Counted from the first letter of the stretch, positions 1 through 8,598 are shown. The stretch is 64,000 bases of DNA from Marinibactrum halimedae (GCF_021234875.1 NZ_JAJQVM010000013.1:1-64000); one strand, 5' to 3'. Numbers and translations are program-made. Notes: generated from the letters alone by a model not told the origin.

Positions 1-131
1 CAAAAGAACGAATTTTTATCCAATATTTTTGTAAATAAATGCGTAATGATAATTATTTTCGGTAAATGTTCCGGTAGAAAAAATTAGAAAATTATCGCGC
101 TAAAAAAACGAATTTATAGAGGTTCCCAGAA

Positions 132-1061
132 GTGATTCAAGGCCAGTATTATGAAGTGGGCCAAGAATTTAAACCCCATACCGACTTTTTTGAAGAGCAT
201 GAAATTGATCAGCACGGTGCCGTTATGGGACAGCGTACGTTTACGGTGATGATCTATTTAAATACAGTGGAAGAGGGGGGCGAAACAGAGTTTCCACGAT
301 TAAACGCCAAATTTGCTCCCAAGTGTGGTACAGCGGTGATTTGGAGTAGCCTCTACTCGGACGGTGCCCCTAATATTAACAGTTTGCATCATGCGCACCC
401 GGTAAAAAAAGGCTACAAGGCGGTCATTACGAAATGGTTTCGTTCAAGCAGTCGTATCACACCCGCTCCGCCCATGTTCGTAAAAGAGCATAATGAGTAC
501 ATTCCTACGTTTACTCGTCAAGGTTTTCAAAAAGCGAAAATGGCGCCTGAATTATTTCAGGAGATTCAAACGTTTTATCACGCTCGTCGAGAGCTCAGCC
601 AAGATGAGCATGTGCCCGGTGATTTTATTGCCAATGAAACGAAAAAAGAAAAGAGTAGCGTACTGGTTGATTTGTCCTCCGCGTTACGCGACAAAATTCA
701 CGATTATATGAAGCCACTGTTATCCCAATGGTGCGGTCAGGAGCTTGAGCCAACCTATGTGTATGGAATCCGTACCTATTTACGAGGTGCGTATTTAAAG
801 TGTCATCGTGACCGAATCGAAACACACATTATCAGTGCCATTATTAATGTTGATCAAACTGTGGATCAGCCATGGGCATTGGTGATTGATGATCATGATT
901 ATCGGGAACATCGTGTGTATTTAGAACCGGGTGAAATGGTTTTTTATGAAGGCGGGCGTTTACGCCATGGCCGCCCCGATGCCTTTAATGGGGATGAATT
1001 TGCGAATATTTTTTGCCACTTTAAACCGACGTCTTACTTGCCACCCCAAGATTTTTCTTGA
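132..1061 (+). CDS. Tandem-domain 2-oxoglutarate/Fe(II) oxygenase (prolyl 4-hydroxylase-like), 5'-truncated
   Basis: The first half matches the catalytic core of prolyl 4-hydroxylases: HxD metal pair H16/D18 (PHTD), YLNTVEEGGETEFP core, distal H86 and the 2-oxoglutarate-binding K96 in the KKGYKAVITKW segment. A second double-stranded beta-helix seems to follow: H225/D227 (CHRD), then RLRHGRP with H279 and a NIFCHFKP end. The ORF opens on GTG almost at the first metal ligand, and a TAG lies in frame at 117-119, so the roughly 80-100 residues that normally precede the HxD are absent. The upstream 130 bp are AT-rich and show no coding character in other frames. It may be a remnant or a shortened gene. 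Family call is firm; function and start are not. Confidence 0.7.
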   Translation: MIQGQYYEVGQEFKPHTDFFEEHEIDQHGAVMGQRTFTVMIYLNTVEEGGETEFPRLNAKFAPKCGTAVIWSSLYSDGAPNINSLHHAHPVKKGYKAVITKWFRSSSRITPAPPMFVKEHNEYIPTFTRQGFQKAKMAPELFQEIQTFYHARRELSQDEHVPGDFIANETKKEKSSVLVDLSSALRDKIHDYMKPLLSQWCGQELEPTYVYGIRTYLRGAYLKCHRDRIETHIISAIINVDQTVDQPWALVIDDHDYREHRVYLEPGEMVFYEGGRLRHGRPDAFNGDEFANIFCHFKPTSYLPPQDFS

Positions 1062-1114
1062 GGTGTTTTGAGGTACGAATACGGTGTGAGGTGACAATGA
1101 CTTCGTGACTTCTA

Positions 1115-2287
1115 TTACACAATGACGTGTGGCAAAAAACGGCTCATGTCTTGGGTGATAGGGCCTTCGTCTTCACGAATTGAAATTCCCGCCGCTTCAT
1201 CACCCACTAACCAGCTGCCAATAAGAGAGTAGCTCTCTCCAAAGCGGGGTAAGGGGTGATGAGCTTGATAAATAAACCCTTCTTCTCCATAGGGCCCTTC
1301 TGAGCCGACTATAGGGGTGTGTGTGCCAGCTTCAATAATACTGACATTGGCCCCCTCGCGGGAAAAAATGGGTTTTTTAACCAGTGTTTGGGTTGGGTTT
1401 GCTTGGTTGAGTTCGTCCTCAAAATAAGCGGGTAATAAATTCGGATGATTAGGAAATAATTTCCACAGCATCGGTAATAGTGCTTTATTGGACAATAGGC
1501 TTTTCCAAGGAGGCTCAATAAAACGTACATTATTTTTTTGCAACCACTCCGCATAGGGTTCACGCAGCATAAATTCCCAAGGATAAAGCTTAAACATCCA
1601 GGTAATCATGGCGTCGTCCATATCCGTAAACTCGCCCAATTCATTGTGGCCAATGTCTTCGATGAAAACGAAGTCTGTTGAGAGTCCGGCGTATTTTGCG
1701 CAGTCTTCTAAATATTGAACGGTGCCTCGGTCTTCAGGGGTGTCTTTACAGCAAGAGAAATGCAAAGCTCGGCTTGGTGTTAAGTATTCCAACTCCGAAA
1801 ATCGTTGAATGAGTTTTTCTTGAACAGAATTAAATTGGTCAGCCTGTTTAGGTAATTTCCCCGCTTGCACTTGATCTTCTAGCCATAACCATTGCCAAAA
1901 GCCAGTCTCATAAATACTGGTGGGGGTGTCGGCATTATTCTCATAGAGTTTGGCGGGGCTTTTTCCGTCGTAGCTAAAGTCCAGTCGTGAGTAGAGGCTC
2001 GGGTCACCGTTTAACCAAGACTGCCTTACGAGATCCCAATGAGCTTCAGGAATGCAAAATCGGTGCAGGTATTCATCGTCGTGAATAACCCGTTCAACGA
2101 CCGATAGGCACATCTGTTGTATTTCTTCGGTTGGGTCTTCTAAATCTCGCTCAATTTGCTCAAGGGTGAATTGATAATAGGCGCGCTCATCCCAGTAGCG
2201 TTCTCCGTACATGGTATGAAAATGAAAGCCGTAGTCGGTGGCCATTTCTTGCCAATTTTCACGTTCATTAATGGGAATTCGTAACAT
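1115..2287 (-). CDS. yjfC: Glutathionylspermidine synthase-like ATP-grasp ligase (YjfC/YgiC family)
   Basis: 390 residues, the usual size of the YjfC/YgiC family, which is homologous to the synthetase half of E. coli Gss but lacks its amidase domain. Family hallmarks are visible: the N-terminal ERENWQ and YWDERAYY segments, [24 protein letters not shown] (read as two adjacent motifs), and the C-terminal ATP-grasp pieces [13 protein letters not shown] and [22 protein letters not shown]. It is the last gene of the minus-strand operon, about 157 bp after the DUF1190 gene. The natural amide substrate of these proteins is unsettled; ATP-dependent amide ligation is inferred from the fold. It converges on the oxygenase gene. 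Confidence 0.9.
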   Translation of the reverse strand: MLRIPINERENWQEMATDYGFHFHTMYGERYWDERAYYQFTLEQIERDLEDPTEEIQQMCLSVVERVIHDDEYLHRFCIPEAHWDLVRQSWLNGDPSLYSRLDFSYDGKSPAKLYENNADTPTSIYETGFWQWLWLEDQVQAGKLPKQADQFNSVQEKLIQRFSELEYLTPSRALHFSCCKDTPEDRGTVQYLEDCAKYAGLSTDFVFIEDIGHNELGEFTDMDDAMITWMFKLYPWEFMLREPYAEWLQKNNVRFIEPPWKSLLSNKALLPMLWKLFPNHPNLLPAYFEDELNQANPTQTLVKKPIFSREGANVSIIEAGTHTPIVGSEGPYGEEGFIYQAHHPLPRFGESYSLIGSWLVGDEAAGISIREDEGPITQDMSRFLPHVIV

Positions 2288-2444
2288 CCTATTTTATTTC
2301 TCCTGAGATAATGAGTGAGGATTGAAGACGGTATTGATGTATTGGCGTTATGTGAACACAAATAAAAGTACCTGAAAAATAAAACACTTTGCAGGCACTT
2401 TTATTCAGTCATTTTTGAAGGAGGGAGGCGTAAAAAGTGTGGTG

Positions 2445-3098
2445 CTAGCCACCCCAACTCCTAGATGATTTGCCTCCGCCCCAACTGGATTTAGCAGAAG
2501 CAACAGAACCAAACCCACCTCGTGAAATGGTCTTTTTAGAAGATGGCATTTTCTGCGTTAAGGTTTTTTTCGGAACTTTGTAAGTACTTTGTCCGTGCTT
2601 GCCAATGATGGTGCCATCTGCCGTCATGAGTTTATTGTAATTGCCACCGACGTAGCTGTCATAACGATAAACGGGGTTGTAGCGCCGTTTTTTGTATCCA
2701 CCGCCGTAGAAATCAATATCAATTTCGCGATTACTATTCAAGGCTTGATTGGCGATGTAACCCACTAAAAAGCCACTGATCAGCGGTGTCCAGATGTTAT
2801 TGGGGGCTTGGTAACATTGCTCAATACCAAAGTCGGTTTCGCAATGGGATTTGTGTTGATACTTGGGTCCCGTTCGCCTGGCTTCGCTGAGTGCTTGCTC
2901 ATAAGCGTAGGTGCATTGCTCGACATTCATTGCCGTGCGGTCAACACAATCACTGACCGATTGCACAAACGTGGCTTCTTCGCGGTTACTGCTACATCCG
3001 GCGGCAATCGCGGCAATGGCAACGGTCATGGGTTTGACGACAAATTGCCAGCGCCGTTTACGCATGAATTCTTGTTGAATCGATTGAGAGCGTTTCAT
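2445..3098 (-). CDS. yjfM: DUF1190 lipoprotein (YgiB/YjfM family)
   Basis: 217 residues. The N terminus is a long basic lead, a hydrophobic stretch (MTVAIAAIAA) and a lipobox ending at Cys35 (AAGCSSN), so it is probably an outer-membrane or periplasmic lipoprotein. The Cys-rich middle (SDCVDRTAMNVEQCTYAYEQAL, split as two motifs; GPKYQHKSHCE; GIEQCYQAP) and the Gly/Ser-rich tail ending SSRSWGG match E. coli YgiB/YjfM, which ends SSRSMGG. It sits between the DUF350 and YjfC-like genes, as in the E. coli yjf operon. Molecular role unknown. Confidence 0.88.
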   Translation of the reverse strand: MKRSQSIQQEFMRKRRWQFVVKPMTVAIAAIAAGCSSNREEATFVQSVSDCVDRTAMNVEQCTYAYEQALSEARRTGPKYQHKSHCETDFGIEQCYQAPNNIWTPLISGFLVGYIANQALNSNREIDIDFYGGGYKKRRYNPVYRYDSYVGGNYNKLMTADGTIIGKHGQSTYKVPKKTLTQKMPSSKKTISRGGFGSVASAKSSWGGGKSSRSWGG

Positions 3099-3111
3099 AG
3101 TGGCCCCCTTA

Positions 3112-3525
3112 TTAGTAAGTCATACAAGCGGCATTTAAGAGACCTACAGCGATACTCACCGCTGCTAACATAATGCCAGCACTGATTTCATTGTCTTCGA
3201 TGCGTTTAACAATCATGGGCATGAAGGCAAAACGTAAAATGGCGAACGCGAGTACTTGCGCTATCAGGGCAACCACGGCCCATATTGTAAAATCAATCAG
3301 CGAAATAGAATTGCTAATGGCACCACTTAAGGCGATGGCAAAACCGACGATAGTGCCGCCAAAACCAATGGCGGCGGCGGTATTACGATCATTTTTAATT
3401 AATAACCACTCATCCTGTGGAGTCAATAAACTGTAGATAAATTTAAAGACAATCAGTGCAACGATGGCGCCTAAAAAATACGCGCTGAACATCATTAAAC
3501 TGTTGACGATGGGGTAATCCAGCAT
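3112..3525 (-). CDS. yjfL: DUF350 membrane protein (YjfL family)
   Basis: 137 residues with four hydrophobic segments (about 10-30, 48-70, 80-100, 115-135), the typical DUF350 layout of paired helices. The GGTIVGFAIALSGAI segment in helix 2 is characteristic. The gene is 13 bp upstream of the DUF1190 gene, so the two are almost certainly co-transcribed. It is the YjfL position of the yjfIJKLMC order. An inner-membrane role together with the PspA-like and channel proteins is an inference from context only. Confidence 0.88.
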   Translation of the reverse strand: MLDYPIVNSLMMFSAYFLGAIVALIVFKFIYSLLTPQDEWLLIKNDRNTAAAIGFGGTIVGFAIALSGAISNSISLIDFTIWAVVALIAQVLAFAILRFAFMPMIVKRIEDNEISAGIMLAAVSIAVGLLNAACMTY

Positions 3526-3613
3526 AGTAGGTTTCCTTATTAATGTGGTTATTTTGGAGGTGGTGATGAGTCTGTTGTAAACAGTCGATTATAATCAATT
3601 TATTGTAATCGGC

Positions 3614-4267
3614 TTATCCATGAATCGTAATTTGCGCAGGTGTTAATGTCATGCCGGTGCTTCTCACAAAGCATCGGCTAAGCTGCCCTTGCTCATCCAT
3701 AATTTCTTCAGCGGATAAAAATAATGTCTCAGTGTTGTCATTGCCAATATCACGCTCAAATAGCATTGTGAATTGATCTGTCGATGAGGAATCACCTTCA
3801 CCGTCATAGGTTTTCTCTGTCATGGCAACCGGTTGATGGTATGCCCCTGCAGTTTGCCACACGCGATAGTACAACTGGTCATTAAGAGTGTAGGTTTCTG
3901 TGCCGATTTTCTGATTTAACAACTCATCCCAGTTGTGTTGATTACTGACGTCCAGTGTATCGTAATAGTGGAACAATTTTACATCGACCACATGTTCTTC
4001 TTCTTTTCCGCCTTCGGTAACCACTTGTAAAAAGGCGTCGTCATCGGTGTAAAAGCGAAAAATCCAGCTTCCACCTAAATCCACAATACCCGCTGAGTGA
4101 ATGATGTAGGTAGACGAAATATTTTCGGTCGTTAGTTCACTGGACAACAGTTTGACAAATAAACTATCCAATTCAAAACTGCACCCAATACGTAATCCCA
4201 AAATGGAAGGGGTAGTAGGCATTTTGGGTTTTTCGTTAGAAGATTTACCAAACAGTTTACTGAACAT
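3614..4267 (-). CDS. yjfK: DUF2491 family protein (YjfK-like)
   Basis: 217 residues, soluble, no signal peptide. The body carries the DUF2491 pattern: an early LGLRIGCSFELD segment, an aromatic acidic middle (GGSWIFRFYTDDDAFLQVV) and a closing block SAEEIMDEQGQLSRCFVRSTG. Family assignment rests on these and on position between the K+ channel and DUF350 genes. No catalytic motif is visible and the family has no settled biochemical function. An 88-bp spacer to the DUF350 gene contains a small AT-rich inverted repeat but no strong terminator. Confidence 0.82.
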   Translation of the reverse strand: MFSKLFGKSSNEKPKMPTTPSILGLRIGCSFELDSLFVKLLSSELTTENISSTYIIHSAGIVDLGGSWIFRFYTDDDAFLQVVTEGGKEEEHVVDVKLFHYYDTLDVSNQHNWDELLNQKIGTETYTLNDQLYYRVWQTAGAYHQPVAMTEKTYDGEGDSSSTDQFTMLFERDIGNDNTETLFLSAEEIMDEQGQLSRCFVRSTGMTLTPAQITIHG

Positions 4268-4343
4268 AATTCACCCTATTGTCTATCGGTAGTTTTTAAA
4301 TCTCGGTTAGTATGCTGAAAGTTGTGACGGTTTAGAGCATTGA

Positions 4344-5372
4344 TTATTCAAAACATTCATTGGCGTTGAGTCTTCGTTCGGCAATGTAGTAAACCGTATC
4401 GCCGCTTGCAACGGTGTTTTTAAAGCTTGGGTTTAAGTCGATATGATCTGAATCTTTTTTACGAATTCCAATGAGGGTTGCGTTAAGTTCGGTTTTTAAT
4501 CGCATGAAGACGGGCTCCACAGATTGAGGTGTATTGCCATCATAGATCACACTGTACTGTGTCATGCCGTAGGTGCCGTCCAGTAATTGTTTATGAAGCA
4601 TGCTTGAGCCTGGGTCGACCGTTGACTTTGCAAGCATTTCTAATGCAACCGATGGTATGCATTCAACGGTTGGGCAATATCGTCTCAGTAACTCTCCGGT
4701 GGCTTCTTCTTGAAAATACGCGGTAGTATGGCAACCGGGGTTGACTTTGTCACAGTAGAGGGCAGTGGTCAGTGTGACGTCGTCCAGAGGGGTATCGATG
4801 ATGATTCTTCCGGCGGCCGCGATATTGGCACGGCTCATAGTGTCATCATGGGAAAAGTGTTCGGCTTTTACAAAATCAATTTTTCCCGGTAGTGGGTTCT
4901 CGATTTCTTTGGCCACAACGAGGACAAGGCGATCATTTTGACGGCTACTTTTGGCCAGCAATAATTCAATTAAGCGAATGGTTCGTTGACCGTTCCAGCC
5001 AATAAGAATGGTATGATTTGTGTGGTTAAGCACCGTGAGCCCCCGTTTACCTCGTGAAATAATTTCAGAAAAGAATAACCCAGCACGGCCAATGACTAGG
5101 GCGAAAATACTCAGCCCGACGGGAATAACCCAAATACTCACAAAGAGTTTGCCCAGTGGTGTAGTGGGGGAGTAATCACCGTAGCCGACAGTAGAACCTG
5201 TGACGACAAGCCAATAGAGGAAATTAGAAAAGGACTGAAGGTCTTGTTCGCCAGCAATGAGCATCAGCCAATAACTGATGACGCCATAAAGTAATCCAGC
5301 TGACAATATCGTTGTGGTATTGGCTTTAAAAAAAAGCGCCGCCAATAGGCGGCGCAATTTTGTGATCATCAC
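4344..5372 (-). CDS. Potassium channel with TrkA-N/RCK domain
   Basis: 342 residues. Two transmembrane helices (about 20-43 and 74-101) flank a pore loop with the K+ selectivity filter TGSTVGYGDYSPTT. A cytosolic RCK/TrkA-N domain follows, with a Rossmann-like start (HTILIGWNGQRTIRLIELL), then a second C-terminal lobe to residue 342. This is the MthK/Kch architecture, probably tetrameric and gated by a cytosolic ligand. The gene lies 6 bp after the PspA-like gene, inside an operon that in E. coli lacks a channel. The start at ATG follows a hydrophilic MMITKLRRL lead. Ion selectivity is well supported; the gating ligand is unknown. Confidence 0.93.
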   Translation of the reverse strand: MMITKLRRLLAALFFKANTTTILSAGLLYGVISYWLMLIAGEQDLQSFSNFLYWLVVTGSTVGYGDYSPTTPLGKLFVSIWVIPVGLSIFALVIGRAGLFFSEIISRGKRGLTVLNHTNHTILIGWNGQRTIRLIELLLAKSSRQNDRLVLVVAKEIENPLPGKIDFVKAEHFSHDDTMSRANIAAAGRIIIDTPLDDVTLTTALYCDKVNPGCHTTAYFQEEATGELLRRYCPTVECIPSVALEMLAKSTVDPGSSMLHKQLLDGTYGMTQYSVIYDGNTPQSVEPVFMRLKTELNATLIGIRKKDSDHIDLNPSFKNTVASGDTVYYIAERRLNANECFE

Positions 5373-5378
5373 AAGTGC

Positions 5379-6071
5379 TTATCCTTTTTTGGCTGCCATT
5401 AATTGCGCCAGTTTATCTTTTCCGTTGCCACTTCCGCCAGGGGTAATACCGGCAGCTTTTAATTTTTGATCAAGATCCGAGCCGGATTCAGCCGAGGCCA
5501 ATTCTTCGGCGGCCTCTAATTCCGCTGAACGCTCAGCTTGTTTGGCTTTGATACGGTCAAGGCTGTCTAGCGCCGTCTTTACTTTACTGTTAGCGCCCAT
5601 GTGGCGTGAAGAAACGGCTACTTGTGCTTTTTGAACCGATTCTGTGGCCTTAATTTGTTCAATTTGTTGCTCCATGCGACGAACATTGGTTTTCGCTTTG
5701 GCAATGTTTTGCTTCAGTGTGGTTTCTGATTTCTTGAAGCCTTCTAAAATACCTTCTTCAGTGGCGAGGCTGGCTTCCAATTCAGAGACTTTTTCTGCAC
5801 ACTCAATGGCCAATGCTTCATTGCCACCTTCTGCGGCAGAAACGGCATGGTTGGTGTAAGTATCAATATCGCCTTGCAGTGATTTGACTTTTCCTTCGCT
5901 CAGTTTGCGTTTAGCCATAATTTTAGTCAGGCTTTGGTCGCATGCAATAAGCTCTTGTTTGGCTTCACGCATTTCCTGGTCCAGAATTCGAATGGTTTGA
6001 GTGTCGGCAACCGCTTCGGCGGCCTCATTGACACCCCCTTTTAAAGCAGTCCATAGTTTTTTTAAGCTCAT
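5379..6071 (-). CDS. yjfJ: PspA/IM30 family membrane-stress protein (YjfJ-like)
   Basis: 230 residues, almost entirely helical and coiled-coil with heptads of Lys/Glu/Ala, as in PspA, Vipp1 and YjfJ (ESCRT-III-like membrane-binding proteins). The amphipathic N-terminal helix MSLKKLWTALKGGVNEAAEAVAD and the DQEMREAKQEL segment are typical. It overlaps the stop of the DUF2170 gene by one base (TAATG) and ends 6 bp before the channel gene. A role in binding or stabilising the inner membrane, together with the channel, is inferred. Confidence 0.92.
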   Translation of the reverse strand: MSLKKLWTALKGGVNEAAEAVADTQTIRILDQEMREAKQELIACDQSLTKIMAKRKLSEGKVKSLQGDIDTYTNHAVSAAEGGNEALAIECAEKVSELEASLATEEGILEGFKKSETTLKQNIAKAKTNVRRMEQQIEQIKATESVQKAQVAVSSRHMGANSKVKTALDSLDRIKAKQAERSAELEAAEELASAESGSDLDQKLKAAGITPGGSGNGKDKLAQLMAAKKG

Positions 6072-6472
6072 TACGCGGTCTCCTTCAGCAAGTGGTCGCT
6101 GTACAGTTCAAGAAATTCATCAACGTTGGTAAAAAGGGTCTCTATCTCTTCAATGACCACAGAATCTTTGCTATCGGCAGAGAGGGCGCCAAAAGCAACA
6201 TAGTAATCTTCTCGGTCAATAGTGGTGATACCAATGGTCGTTAGGGGGACTAATTGATGGGTTCGCAACACAAGATCATTCAGCCCCGCTTTGTTACCGA
6301 CATTTTTTGCGGGGAACAGGATTGCTTCGACGATGATTTGTGTCTCGCCGGCGTACACAAATGCATCAACTCCCTCATCGTTGGAAATGCTGATACAGTT
6401 GCCTTCGTCTTCGACGACCCAGTTTGGTTGTTGTTCAATCAGTTCTTTTAATGAGGTTTGAGTCCAAGCCAT
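6071..6472 (-). CDS. yjfI: DUF2170 family protein (YjfI-like), first gene of the operon
   Basis: 133 residues, acidic and soluble. The opening TSLKELIEQQPNWVVEDEGNCISI and the closing acidic ETLFTNVDEFLELYSDHL fit the DUF2170/YjfI family, which is always found just ahead of YjfJ/PspA-like genes. Its TAA overlaps the next ATG by one base, suggesting translational coupling. The operon promoter should lie in the 156-bp divergent spacer that carries paired palindromic sites. No enzyme motif is evident; a PspF- or PspB-like adaptor role is only a guess. Confidence 0.87.
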   Translation of the reverse strand: MAWTQTSLKELIEQQPNWVVEDEGNCISISNDEGVDAFVYAGETQIIVEAILFPAKNVGNKAGLNDLVLRTHQLVPLTTIGITTIDREDYYVAFGALSADSKDSVVIEEIETLFTNVDEFLELYSDHLLKETA

Positions 6473-6494
6473 AGTAGTGTTCCTTGTTTAAATC

Positions 6495-6546
6495 GACTCT
6501 TGTGTGGAATATATGCCACAAATGTAACCGATATATCTCAAGAGTC
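6495..6546. repeat. Inverted repeat GACTCTTG/CAAGAGTC framing an operator-like site
   Basis: An 8-bp perfect inverted repeat at 6495-6502 and 6539-6546 brackets the palindrome at 6503-6520. It lies about 25-75 bp before the DUF2170 start and may be part of the same regulatory region. Confidence 0.5.
6503..6520. promoter_or_regulatory. Palindromic operator candidate, site 1
   Basis: TGTGGAATATATGCCACA is an 18-bp near-perfect palindrome about 31 bp upstream of the DUF2170 gene. A second copy of its left half, on the opposite strand, lies at 6589-6605. Both fit in the divergent spacer shared with the DUF6471-like gene, so a common regulator is plausible. Confidence 0.55.
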
Positions 6547-6588
6547 AAGCGTTATTTTAGAATGAAATGTTGCTCATTAGTATCTAAA

Positions 6589-6605
6589 GTGTAATATATT
6601 CCACA
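6589..6605. promoter_or_regulatory. Palindromic operator candidate, site 2
   Basis: GTGTAATATATTCCACA reads on the minus strand as TGTGGAATATATTACAC, sharing the 12-mer TGTGGAATATAT with site 1. It ends 23 bp before the ATG of the DUF6471-like gene, where a repressor would block transcription or early elongation. Confidence 0.55.
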
Positions 6606-6628
6606 TTAGTGAGCACCGGATAACTTTT

Positions 6629-6919
6629 ATGAAACAAGATCAAAGCGTACAAAACAAAGAGGCCCTGGCGCCTTATAAGACTGCCATCGCTCGCTATGTG
6701 CGCGCTTCGATGGTACTGCGCAATCTCCGCTACGATGATTTGGCTACCGCGTTAGAGACCCGTGGCATAAGCCTGTCACCCGATAATCTTAGAAGCAAGG
6801 TAAGTAAAGGAATTTTTTCAGCGGATTTATTTCTGGCGTTGCTGGATGTGATGGAAGTGGGAGACAGCGCGTGTGAAGAGGTGTTGAAATTAGTGCGAGA
6901 ACAACAAAATAGTGATTAA
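6629..6919 (+). CDS. Small DUF6471-like helix-turn-helix protein
   Basis: 96 residues. The core (YKTAIARYVRASMVLRNLRYDDLATALETRGISLSPDNLRSKVSKGIFSADLFLALLDVMEV, read in short pieces) resembles the DUF6471 domain: a first helix, a TYDDLA-type helix-turn-helix, then NLRSKVSKGIFSA. Such domains look like lambda-repressor-type folds. It is divergent from the yjf-like operon with the TGTGGAATATAT sites between them, so it is the natural candidate for the local regulator. DNA binding is inferred. The Shine-Dalgarno sequence is weak. Confidence 0.72.
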   Translation: MKQDQSVQNKEALAPYKTAIARYVRASMVLRNLRYDDLATALETRGISLSPDNLRSKVSKGIFSADLFLALLDVMEVGDSACEEVLKLVREQQNSD

Positions 6920-7034
6920 ACGTCGGAGCGAGCCGTAGATTTTCTTCTCATTTGAATTTTTTTACAAAACTGTGATTTAAGCGTTTTATTTACACTATAA
7001 AAAATTACGCACATCTCTACTTAGCCATAGTAGT

Positions 7035-7071
7035 ATTACTGTTCAACAGCATTACTGTTCAATAGTATTAC
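7035..7071 (+). repeat. 16-bp tandem repeat, 2.3 copies
   Basis: ATTACTGTTCAACAGC at 7035-7050 is followed by ATTACTGTTCAATAGT at 7051-7066 and a further ATTAC. It lies in the 207-bp gap between the DUF6471-like and GNAT genes. Confidence 0.8.
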
Positions 7072-7126
7072 CCTTCTCATTGCTATTTTGATCTTATGAC
7101 TCTTCACGGCACAACTGGATGTCATT

Positions 7127-7648
7127 GTGAATATAAAACGGGTTACATCACTTTCTGAAATTTTAGGCGACTTGAGTACACTGCTTGAGGATTGTGTTGC
7201 AGAAGGCGCCTCATTAGGATTTTTACATCCTCTTCGCATGGGTGAGGCGGCTCATTATTGGCGAGAGGTTGAAAAAAGTATTGCTAATGGTGAGCGTCAT
7301 TTATTGGTAGCTTTTGAGAAAAACACCCTCATCGGTGGAGTACAGCTGAGCATGTGTCATAACCGAAACGGGGTTCACCGTGCGGGTGTTGAAAAGTTGA
7401 TGGTTGCATTGAGTCATCGAGGTTATGGTGTGGGCCGAGCATTGATGCAGACCATTGAAGTACTGGCACTTCAATTAAATCATCAACTATTGATGTTGGA
7501 TTCACGTACCGGTGATGTGGCTAATGATTTATATCGAAAGTTGGGATTCATTGAAGCGGGTTCGGTGCCGGGTTACGCTCTGAGTTCCAATGGTTGTTAC
7601 GATTCCACAACGTTTTTCTATAAGCCATTAAGCCACGTTCGACATTAG
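7127..7648 (+). CDS. GNAT family N-acetyltransferase
   Basis: 173 residues with the GNAT fold signature: beta-4/alpha-3 motif A reads VEKLMVALSHRGYGVGRALMQTIE (RGYGVGR is the acetyl-CoA pyrophosphate loop, Q/RxxGxG/A type), followed by LMLDSRTGDVANDLYRKLGFIEAG, the conserved C-terminal motif B. The start is GTG; no in-frame ATG is better placed. Substrate cannot be predicted. It appears to be a single gene, followed by a hairpin at 7662-7676. Confidence 0.87.
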   Translation: MNIKRVTSLSEILGDLSTLLEDCVAEGASLGFLHPLRMGEAAHYWREVEKSIANGERHLLVAFEKNTLIGGVQLSMCHNRNGVHRAGVEKLMVALSHRGYGVGRALMQTIEVLALQLNHQLLMLDSRTGDVANDLYRKLGFIEAGSVPGYALSSNGCYDSTTFFYKPLSHVRH

Positions 7649-7661
7649 TTTTATTTGAGGC

Positions 7662-7715
7662 AACCCTGGCAGGGTTTTAATCAATTTTCAATGCCTAGAT
7701 TTAACCCCGTAGGGT
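7662..7715. terminator. Paired short hairpins between convergent genes
   Basis: AACCCTGGCAGGGTTTT (7662-7678) forms a 6-bp stem followed by T/A-rich sequence, serving the GNAT gene. A second stem, AACCCCGTAGGGTT (7703-7716 region), could serve the lipase gene on the minus strand. Confidence 0.5.
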
Positions 7716-7728
7716 TCACCCAAGTGCA

Positions 7729-8598
7729 TCACTTCATTGGAGCGTCGGGGTGGAATAACGCATACTCATAAGAGTGGGTTGTACTGTGGTTTTTAGCCGC
7801 TGAATCGTAATTTGCGGTAAATGGAACAGTAATTCCAACATGTTGAAAGCACTTTTTTCCCATCACAGCAAACGGCACATTCGTTACCATATCTGAACTG
7901 TTGGCGATACGATAGCAATGCGTTTGAGTGGCGAGAAAAAAGTCGGCAAATGTATTATCTCCTACCCTTGGGCTTGCCAACGTATAAAGGTGCAATTGTT
8001 GAGCCGCGTTAATTCCCAGGTTTACTGCGATGTCCCCCGCTGCCATGGTGGCCAGTGCACTGCCTAAACTGTGGCCAAAGACGTACAGTGTCGGTTCTGG
8101 TGAGTCAATCTTGTCTATTGCGTTTTTTATCTGTGTGAATATTTGATCTCGTAAAGTTTCATAGATTTCAAAAAAACCTTCATGAACCTTCCCGGTATTT
8201 TGCTTTTGAGGCACTGTGTTAATCTTGAATTCTGTAAGGTCACTATCCAAGTTTGAGAGCCAGTCCGTACCCGATTGTGTACCTCGAATAACGAGATAAA
8301 CCCGCTCTTTGTCGTGAGCGACATAGCCAAACGGTTCCGTGGATGTCCATAGAAATGAACCCGATGTTCCCCAGAGGGTGGGGCTGTATGAAAGTGATGT
8401 GTGTATGTCGTTCGATGAATTGGATGCACTGGGTGTGCTCCATTGAAAATGTTTGGCCTTAGGTTCGTCGGCAACTTTCCATTGTCGGTATTGGTCGTAA
8501 GCATCATCCACCATTGTGACGGCGAGTGTTGCCATGGTGATATCGAAAGGTGCAGGGGGAAAATACATAGGGCTGCTGGGCATGTTATGGTCTACCAC
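7729..8598 (-). CDS. Class 3 lipase family alpha/beta hydrolase
   Basis: 289 residues. The Lipase_3 signature is present: YLVIRGTQSGTDWLSNLDSD (oxyanion/strand region), HEGFFEIYETL, the nucleophile elbow YVFGHSLGSALATMA, TLASPRVGD, the Asp loop IANSSDMVTNVP and a His in KNHSTTHSYEYAL. Ser-Asp-His triad members are therefore all in place. There is no clear signal peptide, so an intracellular or non-classically exported enzyme is likely. Alternative starts at Met6 or Met11 are possible. It is a lone gene. Confidence 0.88.
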   Translation of the reverse strand: MVDHNMPSSPMYFPPAPFDITMATLAVTMVDDAYDQYRQWKVADEPKAKHFQWSTPSASNSSNDIHTSLSYSPTLWGTSGSFLWTSTEPFGYVAHDKERVYLVIRGTQSGTDWLSNLDSDLTEFKINTVPQKQNTGKVHEGFFEIYETLRDQIFTQIKNAIDKIDSPEPTLYVFGHSLGSALATMAAGDIAVNLGINAAQQLHLYTLASPRVGDNTFADFFLATQTHCYRIANSSDMVTNVPFAVMGKKCFQHVGITVPFTANYDSAAKNHSTTHSYEYALFHPDAPMK

